In this document: piece after piece, positions 16,716-24,915 of the stretch | Numbering within the stretch: position 1 is the first letter of the stretch | Layout of the letters: each line of letters opens with the position of its first letter | Assembly (NCBI GenBank): GCA_016710275.1 | Contig: JADJXS010000001.1 | Span: 310,001 to 374,000 of the forward strand | Source of the DNA: Phycisphaerales bacterium | GTDB lineage: Bacteria; Planctomycetota; Phycisphaerae; UBA1845; Fen-1342 | Length of the DNA stretch: 64,000 bases | Direction of reading: 5' to 3' | The notes under the pieces: generated by a model | What the model saw: the letters and a program-made list of their open reading frames with translations, nothing else | Database searches by the model: none | What the model was told of the DNA's origin: nothing | Made by a program: the position numbers and the translations under genes

Positions 16716-18599
16716 ATGCCCGTCATCAACATGCCCGTCGATCTGCTGCTCCGGCTCGTCAGCGCCGACCGCAGCGTCATGGACGAAGCGCGACTGCCGC
16801 AGACGCTGCACGACATGGGCATCGAGGTCGATGAGCTGACGCGCACGAAGGCCTACGGCTGCCCGGCCTGCGAGAACGTGATCGAGCGCACCGAAGCGCA
16901 GGGCGCCCCGGCCGCCTGCGGCCGCTGCGGAGCGGACTTCCGCGAAGCGGGCCGCGCTGCGCGCGAGCTGGGCGAGCGGCACGTCGCGCGATTGGACATG
17001 CTGGCCGTCCGCCCCGACATCTTCGACGCCGGCGGCATGGCCCGCTACATGCGCGGCTTCCTGGGCGTGCAGACCGGCCTGATCCGCTACCCCGTCGAAC
17101 CCGCACAGCTCACCGCCCGCGTCGATCCGCGCCTCTCCCGCGACGACAGCTACCGGCCCTGCATCGCCTGCGGCGTCATCCGCGACCTGTCCCTCAGTGA
17201 TGAGACCATCCGCCTGCTGATGAACATGCAGGAGGACCTGCACTGGGCGCTGGGGCGGGATCGCAAGCTGGCGTCGATCGGCGTCTACGACCTCGACACG
17301 CTCCGCACCGATGGGCCGCTGCACTACCGGGCCGTCGCCCCCGACGAGCTGACATTCGCCCCGCTGGGCAGCCGCGCCGCCGACCCAGCCTCGGCGCTCA
17401 CCCCGCGCGACATCCTGCTGCAGCACCGCACCGGCCGCGAGTACGCGCACCTGCTCAGCGGGTTCGCCGCCTATCCGCTGCTGACCGATTCCGCCGGCAC
17501 GGTGCTTTCGATGCCGCCGATCATCAACAGCGAATCGACGCGCGTCACGGCCGCCACCCGGAACTGCTTCGTCGATGTCACCGGCCTGGCGCAGCGCACC
17601 GTCGATCGCGCCCTCAACATCCTGCTCAGCGGCCTGCGCGAGGTGTGCCCGACCGTCCGCCTCGAAGCGGTGAAGGTCGAATACCCCGACCGCACCATCA
17701 CCACGCCGGACTTTTCCGCCGCGCGCATGTCCCTCTCCGCGCGCGACGCGGCCGCGACCATCGGCGCTTCGCTCGACGCCGCCGCGCTGGCGGTTCTGCT
17801 GGAGCGCATGGGCCACGGCGTGCAGGCCGAAGGCGACACGCTGCACGTCAGCGTCCCGGCCTGGCGAAACGACGTCATGCACCCCATCGACCTGGTCGAG
17901 GATGCCGCCGTCGCCTTCGGCTATGACCGGCTCAGCGCGGCGTTGGTGCCGACCTTCACCGTCGGCGGACCGCGCCGCATCGAGGAACAATCCGCCATCG
18001 CGCGCCGGGCGCTGGCCGGACTGGGCTATCACCAGGTCATGACGCTGGTGCTGACCAGCGAGCCGGCCGCCTTCGAGCGCTGGCGGCTCGGACCGGGCGC
18101 CGCCCTCGGCGATGCGCTCCGCAGCCGCCTCGTGCGGATTGAAAACCCCATCAGCTCCGAGCAGACCGTCGCGCGGCTCTCGCTGCTGCCCGGCCTGCTG
18201 GAAACGCTCGCTCTCAACCGCCAGCACGACCTGCCGCAGCAGATCTTCGAGGTCGGGGACGTCTGCTATCTCGACCCGGCCGTCGAAACCGGGGCGCGCG
18301 AAGAGCGCTGCACGGCCGCGGCGCTGATCGGCACGCACGTCGGCTATGCCGACGCCCGCGCCGCATGCGATGCCTTCATGCGCGAATTCGACCTCGCCCC
18401 CGAGCGCGACTACCGGATCGCCCCGCCGACCGACGACGACCCCCGCTTCCTCCCCGGCCGCTTCGCCCGGATTCTGGACCGCCGCGGCCAGTGCATCGGC
18501 ATGCTCGGCGAGCTGCACCCGGAGATCATCGAGGGCTATGGCCTGAGCCATGCCGTGGCCGTGATGGAGTGGAGCCTGGCGCAGTTGCTGGCGGACTGA
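16716..18599 (+). CDS. pheT: Phenylalanyl-tRNA synthetase beta subunit, archaeal/eukaryal type with Cys4 insertion
   Basis: A 627-residue beta subunit, partner of the upstream PheS. It lacks the N-terminal EMAP-like tRNA-binding domain and the C-terminal anticodon-binding fold of bacterial PheT, and its length fits the archaeal/eukaryal form. The B3/4 editing region holds PCIACGVIRDLSLSDETIRLLMNMQEDLHW, and B5 holds TPDFSAARMSLSARDAAATIG with PAWRNDVMHPIDLVEDAAVA. The core-like domain ends with ENPISSEQTVARLSLLPGLLE and MLGELHPEIIEGYGL. An unusual insertion near the N terminus carries C49, C52, C68 and C71 (CPAC and CGRC), a probable zinc knuckle. Confidence 0.93.
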   Translation: MPVINMPVDLLLRLVSADRSVMDEARLPQTLHDMGIEVDELTRTKAYGCPACENVIERTEAQGAPAACGRCGADFREAGRAARELGERHVARLDMLAVRPDIFDAGGMARYMRGFLGVQTGLIRYPVEPAQLTARVDPRLSRDDSYRPCIACGVIRDLSLSDETIRLLMNMQEDLHWALGRDRKLASIGVYDLDTLRTDGPLHYRAVAPDELTFAPLGSRAADPASALTPRDILLQHRTGREYAHLLSGFAAYPLLTDSAGTVLSMPPIINSESTRVTAATRNCFVDVTGLAQRTVDRALNILLSGLREVCPTVRLEAVKVEYPDRTITTPDFSAARMSLSARDAAATIGASLDAAALAVLLERMGHGVQAEGDTLHVSVPAWRNDVMHPIDLVEDAAVAFGYDRLSAALVPTFTVGGPRRIEEQSAIARRALAGLGYHQVMTLVLTSEPAAFERWRLGPGAALGDALRSRLVRIENPISSEQTVARLSLLPGLLETLALNRQHDLPQQIFEVGDVCYLDPAVETGAREERCTAAALIGTHVGYADARAACDAFMREFDLAPERDYRIAPPTDDDPRFLPGRFARILDRRGQCIGMLGELHPEIIEGYGLSHAVAVMEWSLAQLLAD

Positions 18600-18650
18600 C
18601 ACCGGACCCCATCCCTCGCCAAAATCGCCAAGATGATCGCCGGGCGCCAC

Positions 18651-18785
18651 GCCGCGCGTTGGGTGCAGCGTTGGGTGCCACTGCCGCGCATCGTGGCACC
18701 GCCCTTCCGGGCGGTGCAGCGCATCGGGCAGAAGCCCGATGCCACGTGTCAGGCTCCACACCGACGCATTCGCGTCCGCCTGCCC
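18651..18785 (+). repeat. Intergenic palindrome block 4 (A and degraded B)
   Basis: TTGGGTGCA and TTGGGTGCCA linkers at 18659-18680, family A in forward form at 18692-18745, and a decayed family B (CACCGACGCATTCGCGTCCGCC) at 18758-18780. The block lies behind the pheT stop, in the same direction as pheT. The rest of the 445-bp gap to the next gene (18786-19044) has no feature I can name. Confidence 0.88.
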
Positions 18786-19044
18786 TTCAAATCTCCAATT
18801 GGCGTCTCAACCATCAGCGCGCATCAGGCGCCTCTCCGTCCCAATCATCCAGTCATACGCCCACAAACCCGAAGCACCGCAACCACAACCAATCCAATAT
18901 GTTTTTATCGGGCCACTGGCGCCGCCTTCGCCCGCACCCCCCTCATGGACCCTGTCGCTCCCGCCCATTCGCCGATATAGTTGTCACGCCGGTGGGGATG
19001 AACCCGCGTTCATCGCATCGGGTCGGCGTCTCGGAGAAACCGGG

Positions 19045-20316
19045 TTGTTATTGGTGCTGGGGCTGGCACTCCTGCTGGCCCTGACGGCCTACATCTCAAC
19101 ACTCACCTATGCCCTGCGCGGCTATTCCCGAGCGCAGTTGGCCCAGCAGGCGATCGGCCCCGCGGGACGTGCCTGGATCGAGTGGCTCACCCGAAACGAG
19201 AGCGAACTCCTTATTTCACATGGGGTTGTGCGCCTCTCGTTGTGCGCCCTGGTCCTGCTCGGCGTGCCCATCGCGATGTTCGGGGAATCCGGGGCCGACG
19301 GAAAATTCCTGAAATTCTCCGCCCAGATGGGCGTCTCCCTCGTGCTGATCGCCTTCTTCGCGGTCGGGCTGCCGCACGCGCTGGCCGCCCATCTCGGCGA
19401 AGCGCTCATCGCCCGCAGCTTTCGGCTGATTGCGGCGGTGCAGATCGCGCTCTGGCCGATCACCCGTCCGCTGCTGCTGATTGAGTCGCTGCTGCTGCGG
19501 GCCTTGGGTCGCTCGCCCAAAGAGGATGCCCAGGCCCAGTCGGACCGCATCGAGAAGGAAATCCTCGACGCCGTCGAAGCCGGGGAGCTGCAGGGAGCGG
19601 TGGACGAGGACGAAACGGAAATCATCCGGTCGGTATTCGAGCTGCGCGATACGACCGTCAGCACCATCATGACCCCGCGGACCGAAATCGTGGCGCTCCC
19701 CGTTGACGCGACCTTCGACGACACCCGCGCGACCATGTTGCGATCCGGCCACTCGCGCATCCCCGTCTACGAGGATTCGCTCGATCGCATCATCGGCGTG
19801 CTCTACATGAAGGACCTGCTCGGCGTGGATTCGCCGCAGCAGTTCGATGTGCGGCGCCTGCTCCGCAAGGTGCCCTACGTCCCTGAAACCAAGCCGGTCG
19901 CCGAGCTGCTCGATGAGCTGCGCCATGAGAAGGTGCACATGGCGATTGTGCTCGATGAATACAGCGGCACTGCCGGCGTCATCACCATCGAGGACATTCT
20001 CGAGGAGCTGGTCGGCGAAATCGCCGACGAATTCGACCACAAGCCCGCGCCGGCCATCCGCCGCCTGGACGACCACACGCTGGACGTGGACGCGCGCGTG
20101 CACGTGCACGAGATCAACAGCGAGCTGGACGTCGCGCTGCCCGAGGACGCCGAGTACGACACCATCGGCGGCTTCGTCTTCTCCACGCTCGGAAAAATTC
20201 CCCGCGCCGGCGAGGAATTCACCCACATGAATCTGCACTTCCGCGTCATGGACGCCGAAGCGCGGAAAATCAACCGCCTCCGCATCAGCGTCGCCCGCGA
20301 GCCGCTGAGCGCCTGA
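19045..20316 (+). CDS. CorC/HlyC-type CBS-domain membrane protein
   Basis: A 423-residue inner-membrane protein of the CNNM/CorB/HlyC family, linked to magnesium and cobalt handling. Residues 1-150 hold several hydrophobic helices (LLLVLGLALLLALTAYIS, ALVLLGVPIAMF, VSLVLIAFFAVGLPHALA), the DUF21 region. EKEILDAVEAGELQGAVDEDETEIIRSVFELRD and TIMTPRTEIVALP begin a CBS pair, which ends with DEYSGTAGVITIEDILEELVGEIADE. A CorC_HlyC domain closes the protein (AEYDTIGGFVFSTLGKIPRAGEEF). No ATG fits. TTG 19045 is chosen because CGGAGA (19032-19037) lies 7 nt before it and the first membrane helix starts there; GTG 19054 is the alternative. Confidence 0.85.
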   Translation: MLLVLGLALLLALTAYISTLTYALRGYSRAQLAQQAIGPAGRAWIEWLTRNESELLISHGVVRLSLCALVLLGVPIAMFGESGADGKFLKFSAQMGVSLVLIAFFAVGLPHALAAHLGEALIARSFRLIAAVQIALWPITRPLLLIESLLLRALGRSPKEDAQAQSDRIEKEILDAVEAGELQGAVDEDETEIIRSVFELRDTTVSTIMTPRTEIVALPVDATFDDTRATMLRSGHSRIPVYEDSLDRIIGVLYMKDLLGVDSPQQFDVRRLLRKVPYVPETKPVAELLDELRHEKVHMAIVLDEYSGTAGVITIEDILEELVGEIADEFDHKPAPAIRRLDDHTLDVDARVHVHEINSELDVALPEDAEYDTIGGFVFSTLGKIPRAGEEFTHMNLHFRVMDAEARKINRLRISVAREPLSA

Positions 20317-20674
20317 CCGGCCGCGCTCCCCTTCACCCGTCGCCGCGCGCCCATCCGCAGAGGCCGGTCCGCCTCGCGTGCCCGGCGCGCAGACAAGCGG
20401 CCGACGACGGGTGCGACCCGCCGCCGGCCTGGCTTGTGTGACCCCGCGCCGCGAGCAGCGCGAAATCGGCTCCCTTCTGTCGGCCCGCCGGCGCATCAGC
20501 ACCGTCGGGCGGCTCCGAGTGAAAGATGACAAACGCCGGCCGTCGCCGCCGGGCGGTCGGCATTCCACCCCGGAACTTGCCCCGCCGACCGCCGTTTGAA
20601 AGACCGCCTCCCGCCGCAAGCACCCCGCCGGGCCCGCCGCCCGACCAATTTTTCCCGGGCGGGGCCCCTTTGGA
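20317..20674. other. GC-rich gap with no gene recognised
   Basis: This gap follows the CBS-protein gene and precedes the promoter of the arginine decarboxylase gene. It is rich in short CG stems, but I could not define a terminator or a conserved repeat. Open frames on either strand look like low-complexity shadows. Confidence 0.4.
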
Positions 20675-20702
20675 TTGAGGGGCGGGGTGCAAATGCTATA
20701 CT
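20675..20702 (+). promoter_or_regulatory. Candidate extended -10 promoter for arginine decarboxylase
   Basis: TTGAGG at 20675-20680, a 16-nt spacer, and TATACT at 20697-20702 preceded by TG (20694-20695) as an extended -10. It would start RNA near 20709 and leave a leader of about 95 nt before the ATG at 20804. This is the best promoter match on the plus strand in the window. Confidence 0.55.
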
Positions 20703-20803
20703 CCGCGTCCTTTGCGGGTTCAGTGCAGCCGGCGCGGTCGTCCGGGGCAAAATCACCCGTTTTCCCGTCGCGGCGACGTGCGCCGCTCCAGGAGCAACCG
20801 GCA

Positions 20804-21358
20804 ATGATGCCGCTCGTCCCGACGAGTTGCTTTTTCACGCGAGGTCACGGGATTCACCGCCAGAATCTGCAGTCCTTCGAGGTCGCGCTGCGCGACGCCG
20901 GCATCGCCCAGTGCAACCTGGTGCGCGTGTCCTCGATCTTCCCGCCGGAGTGCAGGATTCTGACGCCCAAGGAGGGGTTGAAGAAGCTCGTGCACGGACA
21001 GATCGCATTCTGCGTGATGGCCGAAGCGCGGACCGACGAGCCGAACCGCCTGGTCTCGGCCGGCATCGGCCTCGCGATTCCGGCCGATCGCGCGCGGCAC
21101 GGCTACATCTCCGAGCATCACGGCTACGGCATGACGGAGAAGAAGACCGAGGAGCTGGTCGAAGACCTGGCCGCCAGCATGCTCGCCAGCACGCTGGACA
21201 TCGAGTTCGACCCGAACGAGGACTACGACCGCCGCCGCGAGGTCTACCGCATGAGCGGGCAGATCGTGCGGACGCGCTCGACGGTGCAGACCGCCGAGGG
21301 CGACAAGAACGGCCTGTGGACCACGGTCGTCGCGGCGTGCGTGTTCTTTTTTGACTAA
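20804..21358 (+). CDS. Pyruvoyl-dependent arginine decarboxylase
   Basis: A 184-residue proenzyme that decarboxylates arginine to agmatine using a self-made pyruvoyl group. The self-cleavage site is Ser43-Ser44 in NLVRVSSIFPPECRIL; the serine after the cut becomes the pyruvoyl residue. SAGIGLAIPADRARHGYISEH and YGMTEKKTEELVEDLAASML match the family. The start ATG 20804 follows AGGAG (20790-20794) at a good distance; an ATG directly after it is equivalent. The next gene on this strand is agmatinase, so the two form the arginine-agmatine-putrescine route. They are split by 310 bp of repeats, so a single transcript is uncertain. Confidence 0.93.
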   Translation: MMPLVPTSCFFTRGHGIHRQNLQSFEVALRDAGIAQCNLVRVSSIFPPECRILTPKEGLKKLVHGQIAFCVMAEARTDEPNRLVSAGIGLAIPADRARHGYISEHHGYGMTEKKTEELVEDLAASMLASTLDIEFDPNEDYDRRREVYRMSGQIVRTRSTVQTAEGDKNGLWTTVVAACVFFFD

Positions 21359-21381
21359 TGCGCAGTCGCAAGTGCCGCCAT

Positions 21382-21513
21382 GTGCCGCTGCTCTTGAGCA
21401 GTGCAGGATGCGAAACGGCCGCGCCACCGCTCTTGAACAGTGCTGTGCGGTGTGCCACTGCTCTTGAGCAGTGCAGGATGCGAAACGGCCGCGCCACCGC
21501 TCTTAAACAGTGC
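21382..21513 (+). repeat. 70-bp tandem repeat of family E hairpins
   Basis: Two copies with a 70-bp period start at 21382 and 21452. Each holds a CTGCTCTTGAGCAG hairpin and a second CGCTCTTGAACAG or CGCTCTTAAACAG segment, joined by GATGCGAAACGGCCGCGCC. They follow the arginine decarboxylase stop directly. The same hairpin recurs near 58260 in the opposite orientation. Confidence 0.9.
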
Positions 21514-21529
21514 GGCCGGTCGCAGTGTC

Positions 21530-21632
21530 GGCCCCGAAGGGGCCGTGGGTTGTAGCCACGGGTGAAGTCGCCGCAGAGCGGCGACGGAACCCGTGGGGGC
21601 GAATCAACCGAGAATCAAGCCCCGAAGGGGCG
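21530..21632 (+). repeat. Hairpin array of the GCCCCGAAGGGGC type
   Basis: GGCCCCGAAGGGGCC (21531-21545), then an imperfect long stem (CCACGGGTGAAGTCGCCGC / GCGGCGACGGAACCCGTGG at 21556-21595), then GCCCCGAAGGGGC (21620-21632). The array ends about 37 nt before the agmatinase ATG. It could lower coupling between the two polyamine genes, or act as a leader structure for agmatinase (inference). Confidence 0.75.
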
Positions 21633-21668
21633 CAGGAAGCGCGCCGTGCATGGCGACGCGGAGATTTC

Positions 21669-22538
21669 ATGTCCGCCCTGGACAATTTCCTCGGCCTGGA
21701 TGAGCGCAGCTCGGCCTACGCCAAGGCCCGTTTCGCCGTGCTGCCCATTCCCTACGACTCGACCACCAGCTTCGCCCCCGGCACGCGCGACGGCCCGCGC
21801 GCGATCATCACCGCGTCGCAGCAGGTCGAGCTGTATGACGAGGAGCTGGGCCGCGAATCGCACCGCGCCGGCGTCGCCACGCTTCCCGCCGTCGAAACGG
21901 ACGTCTCCGCCCCCGAAAAAACCCTCGCCGCCGTCGAGCGCGCTGCGCGGCGCATCGTCCGCGACAAAAAATTCCTGATCGGGCTGGGCGGCGAACACAG
22001 CGTCAGCGCCCCGCTGATCCGCGCCGTCCGCACCGCCCATCGCGACCTGACCGTGCTGCAGATCGATGCGCACGCCGACCTGCGCGATTCCTACCAAGGC
22101 TCACCGCACAGCCACGCCGCCGTGATGCGCCGCGTGCACGACATGAAGATCCCGGCCGTCGCGGTCGGCATCCGCAATTACTCCGCCGACGAGGCGCGCT
22201 TCATCCGCGCTGCGCGCCTGCCGATCTTCCCCGCGCGGCTCTGCCGCCGCTCGGACACGTGGATCAACGAGGTCGTCGCCCTGTTGTCGCCGAACGTGTA
22301 CGTCACCATCGACATCGACGGCTTCGATCCCGCCTACGCCCCCGGCACCGGCACCCCCGAGCCGGGCGGCCTGGACTGGTTCCAGGTCACGGAGCTTCTG
22401 GCAGCGGTCGCGCGGCAGCGCCGCATCGTGGCCGCCGACCTGGTTGAAGTGCGCCCGATTCCGCCTAATCATGTGACCGAGTTCCTCGCCGCCAAGCTGC
22501 TCTACCGGCTGATCGGCCTGGTGGTCGGAGCGCGCTAG
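21669..22538 (+). CDS. speB: Agmatinase (ureohydrolase family)
   Basis: A 289-residue cytoplasmic enzyme hydrolysing agmatine to putrescine and urea with a dinuclear manganese site. Metal ligands lie in GGEHSVSAPL, IDAHADLRD and TIDIDGFDPAYAPGTGTPEPGG, all intact. PGTRDGPRAIITASQQVELYD is the usual N-terminal block. The ATG at 21669 is at the start of homology. It follows the gene for pyruvoyl arginine decarboxylase, which makes its substrate, and this context favours agmatinase over arginase or formimidoylglutamase. Confidence 0.93.
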   Translation: MSALDNFLGLDERSSAYAKARFAVLPIPYDSTTSFAPGTRDGPRAIITASQQVELYDEELGRESHRAGVATLPAVETDVSAPEKTLAAVERAARRIVRDKKFLIGLGGEHSVSAPLIRAVRTAHRDLTVLQIDAHADLRDSYQGSPHSHAAVMRRVHDMKIPAVAVGIRNYSADEARFIRAARLPIFPARLCRRSDTWINEVVALLSPNVYVTIDIDGFDPAYAPGTGTPEPGGLDWFQVTELLAAVARQRRIVAADLVEVRPIPPNHVTEFLAAKLLYRLIGLVVGAR

Positions 22539-22564
22539 AGCGGCGTCGGATTTTGCAGGTCAGC

Positions 22565-22779
22565 GTCAGATGCGCGAAGTCGGCGTCAGAGATGCTCGGG
22601 TGCCGTGCGTCGTGCCGTGCGTCGTGGCACCGCCCTTCCGGGCGGTGCAGTACAAGACACCGGGCGGAAGCCCGGTGCCACATGGAAAGTGTCGGGCGCC
22701 ATGCCGACGGCCGCCCCTGGGTGCCATAGCTCGGGTGCCATGCCTTGGGTGCCATGCCGACGGCTTTGCGTCGGCATGT
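22565..22779 (+). repeat. Intergenic palindrome block 5 (A, iterated GGGTGCCAT linkers, B)
   Basis: Family A variant at 22624-22682 (second stem CACCGGGCGGAAGCCCGGTG). There is then a run of GGGYGCCAT linkers (near 22709, 22727, 22733 and 22747) and family B at 22753-22778. All are in forward form, behind the plus-strand agmatinase gene. The linker appears repeated by slippage. Confidence 0.9.
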
Positions 22780-22897
22780 CTTCAACGACCGTCAACGAAT
22801 GGCCCGCGTTCACGAAATCCCCCGGCCGCGTGCCTTCCCCTCGCGACTTCCCGCGATGACACGCGCCCCCTGTTCCGTACTCATGAGGTTCAACCCG

Positions 22898-23344
<447 letters not shown>

Positions 23345-23401
23345 CGGCCGGCGCCCCCCGTCGACCGCCGCATCTCACCAGTCGCCCGCGTCTGCCGCCC
23401 C

Positions 23402-24727
23402 TTACTCCCCCAACAGCTTGTATACCTCCCCGCTCGTTCCCAACGGCCCGGACGCGCTGCTCGCCAGCACGTACAACTCACCCGCCGCATCACGACCAAA
23501 GGCCAGGATGAAGCGGTTGATCCGCCCGGTGTCATTGTCGGCGACGCGGATCTCGTCGAACGTCCAGCGCCCGTCCGCATCCTCGATCGCGGCGAACAAC
23601 ATGCCGTCCGGCGACGCAAAGCCGGCCGTGAAATCCCCGAAGACATAGCGGTTCTTCAGCACGGACACCGCGCTGCCCTCGTAGAAATATCCGCCGATGA
23701 CCGCCTTCCCCAACGGCCCCTCCCCGGCATGCCCATAGCTCAGGATCGGCTCGATCAGCGGCGCGCCGTCCACGTCCGTGGACGGGCAGGTTCCGTCGAT
23801 CGACCCGAAGCACAGCACCCCCTCGCGGATGCGCCAGCCATAGTTGCCGCCGCGCTCCACCAGGTTCACTTCCTCCTGCTCGGCCTGCCCCACGTCGGCG
23901 ACAAACAGCCGCCCGCGCGAGTCGACCGAAAACCGCCACGGGTTGCGGAACCCCAGCGCAAAGATCTCCGGCGCCGCGCCGGCAACGCCGACGAACGGAT
24001 TGTCCGCCGGGATGACGTACGGCTGCGCCCCGTCCACGTCGATCCGCAGAATCTTGCCCAGCAGCGTGCGCTTGTCCTGCCCGTTGCCCAGCTCGATGTC
24101 GTGCCCCAGCCCGGCGTCCCCCGCGGCGCCGCCATCCCCCGATCCGATGTAGAGATATCCATCTTTGCCGAAGGCGATCTGCCCGCCGTTGTGGTTGGCC
24201 TGCGGCTGCGCAATGCGCAGAATGACCCGCTCGCTCGCCGGATCGGCGAGATTCCCATCCGCGGGATTGACGCGAAACTCCGCAATGATCGACTGCGAGT
24301 CGAAGCCCTCGGTCGTCTCGGCCGATGGCGGCGCGGAATAGCACACGAACAACCGCCCGTTGCTCGCATACGCCGGATGAAACGTCATGCTCGTCAGCCC
24401 GCGCTCCTCGCCGAACGGCCGCAGCGCCACGATCTTTTCCGTCAGATCGAGGAACGGTGTGTCACGCAGCTCCCCCTCCGCCGTCAGCACGCGGATCCGC
24501 CCCGGCTGCTCGACAATGAACAGCCGCCCGCTGCTGTCCGGCGCGGGAACCAGGTCCACCGGTGCGCTCAGCCCGGTCGCGATCCGTTGCAGTCGCACCG
24601 CCAGCGGCCCGTCCGGCGGCGTCCGCCGCGGACAGCCGCCGATGACCACCAACGCAGCCAGCGTGATGGCCAGGGCCGCACCAGCACTGCTTCGCGCCGC
24701 GTAGAAGGGAGCGGGGTGCTGCATCAT
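23402..24727 (-). CDS. PQQ-dependent sugar dehydrogenase-like lipoprotein
   Basis: A 441-residue exported protein of the soluble aldose-sugar/sorbosone dehydrogenase family, a six-bladed propeller that can bind PQQ and calcium. The signal ends in a lipobox-like VVIGGC (Cys near residue 32), so it is probably lipid-anchored. Typical blocks are LSAPVDLVPAPDSSGRLFIVEQ, ERGLTSMTFHPAYASNGRLF, NHNGGQIAFGKDGYLYIGSGDGG, GKILRIDVDG, IFALGFRNPWRFSVD and YGWRIREG. The HNGG histidine is the expected catalytic base. Start ATG 24727 (or the next one at 24724). It is divergent from the unrecognised 584-residue gene. Confidence 0.9.
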   Translation of the reverse strand: MMQHPAPFYAARSSAGAALAITLAALVVIGGCPRRTPPDGPLAVRLQRIATGLSAPVDLVPAPDSSGRLFIVEQPGRIRVLTAEGELRDTPFLDLTEKIVALRPFGEERGLTSMTFHPAYASNGRLFVCYSAPPSAETTEGFDSQSIIAEFRVNPADGNLADPASERVILRIAQPQANHNGGQIAFGKDGYLYIGSGDGGAAGDAGLGHDIELGNGQDKRTLLGKILRIDVDGAQPYVIPADNPFVGVAGAAPEIFALGFRNPWRFSVDSRGRLFVADVGQAEQEEVNLVERGGNYGWRIREGVLCFGSIDGTCPSTDVDGAPLIEPILSYGHAGEGPLGKAVIGGYFYEGSAVSVLKNRYVFGDFTAGFASPDGMLFAAIEDADGRWTFDEIRVADNDTGRINRFILAFGRDAAGELYVLASSASGPLGTSGEVYKLLGE

Positions 24728-24915
24728 GTCCTCCTGTCAGATCGGAGTGTCGGATGGCCTGCCAGCATGACTCGGATGCGCCGCCCGACGGCGGGTGTGC
24801 CGGCACGAAAGCCCCCGAACGGGGGCGCGACACAGCGCGTGTCGCGGAGAATCCACATCGGGCGGCCTTGCGCGCCTGCCGCCCGCGGAATAGTGTAGGG
24901 CGTCGAGGGTACACG

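Noticed and set aside
18651..18680. Integron attC sites, because GTTGGGT fits the core GTTRRRY
   Set aside because: No matching RYYYAAC partner or folding arms around it, and no integrase. It is the linker of the palindrome blocks.
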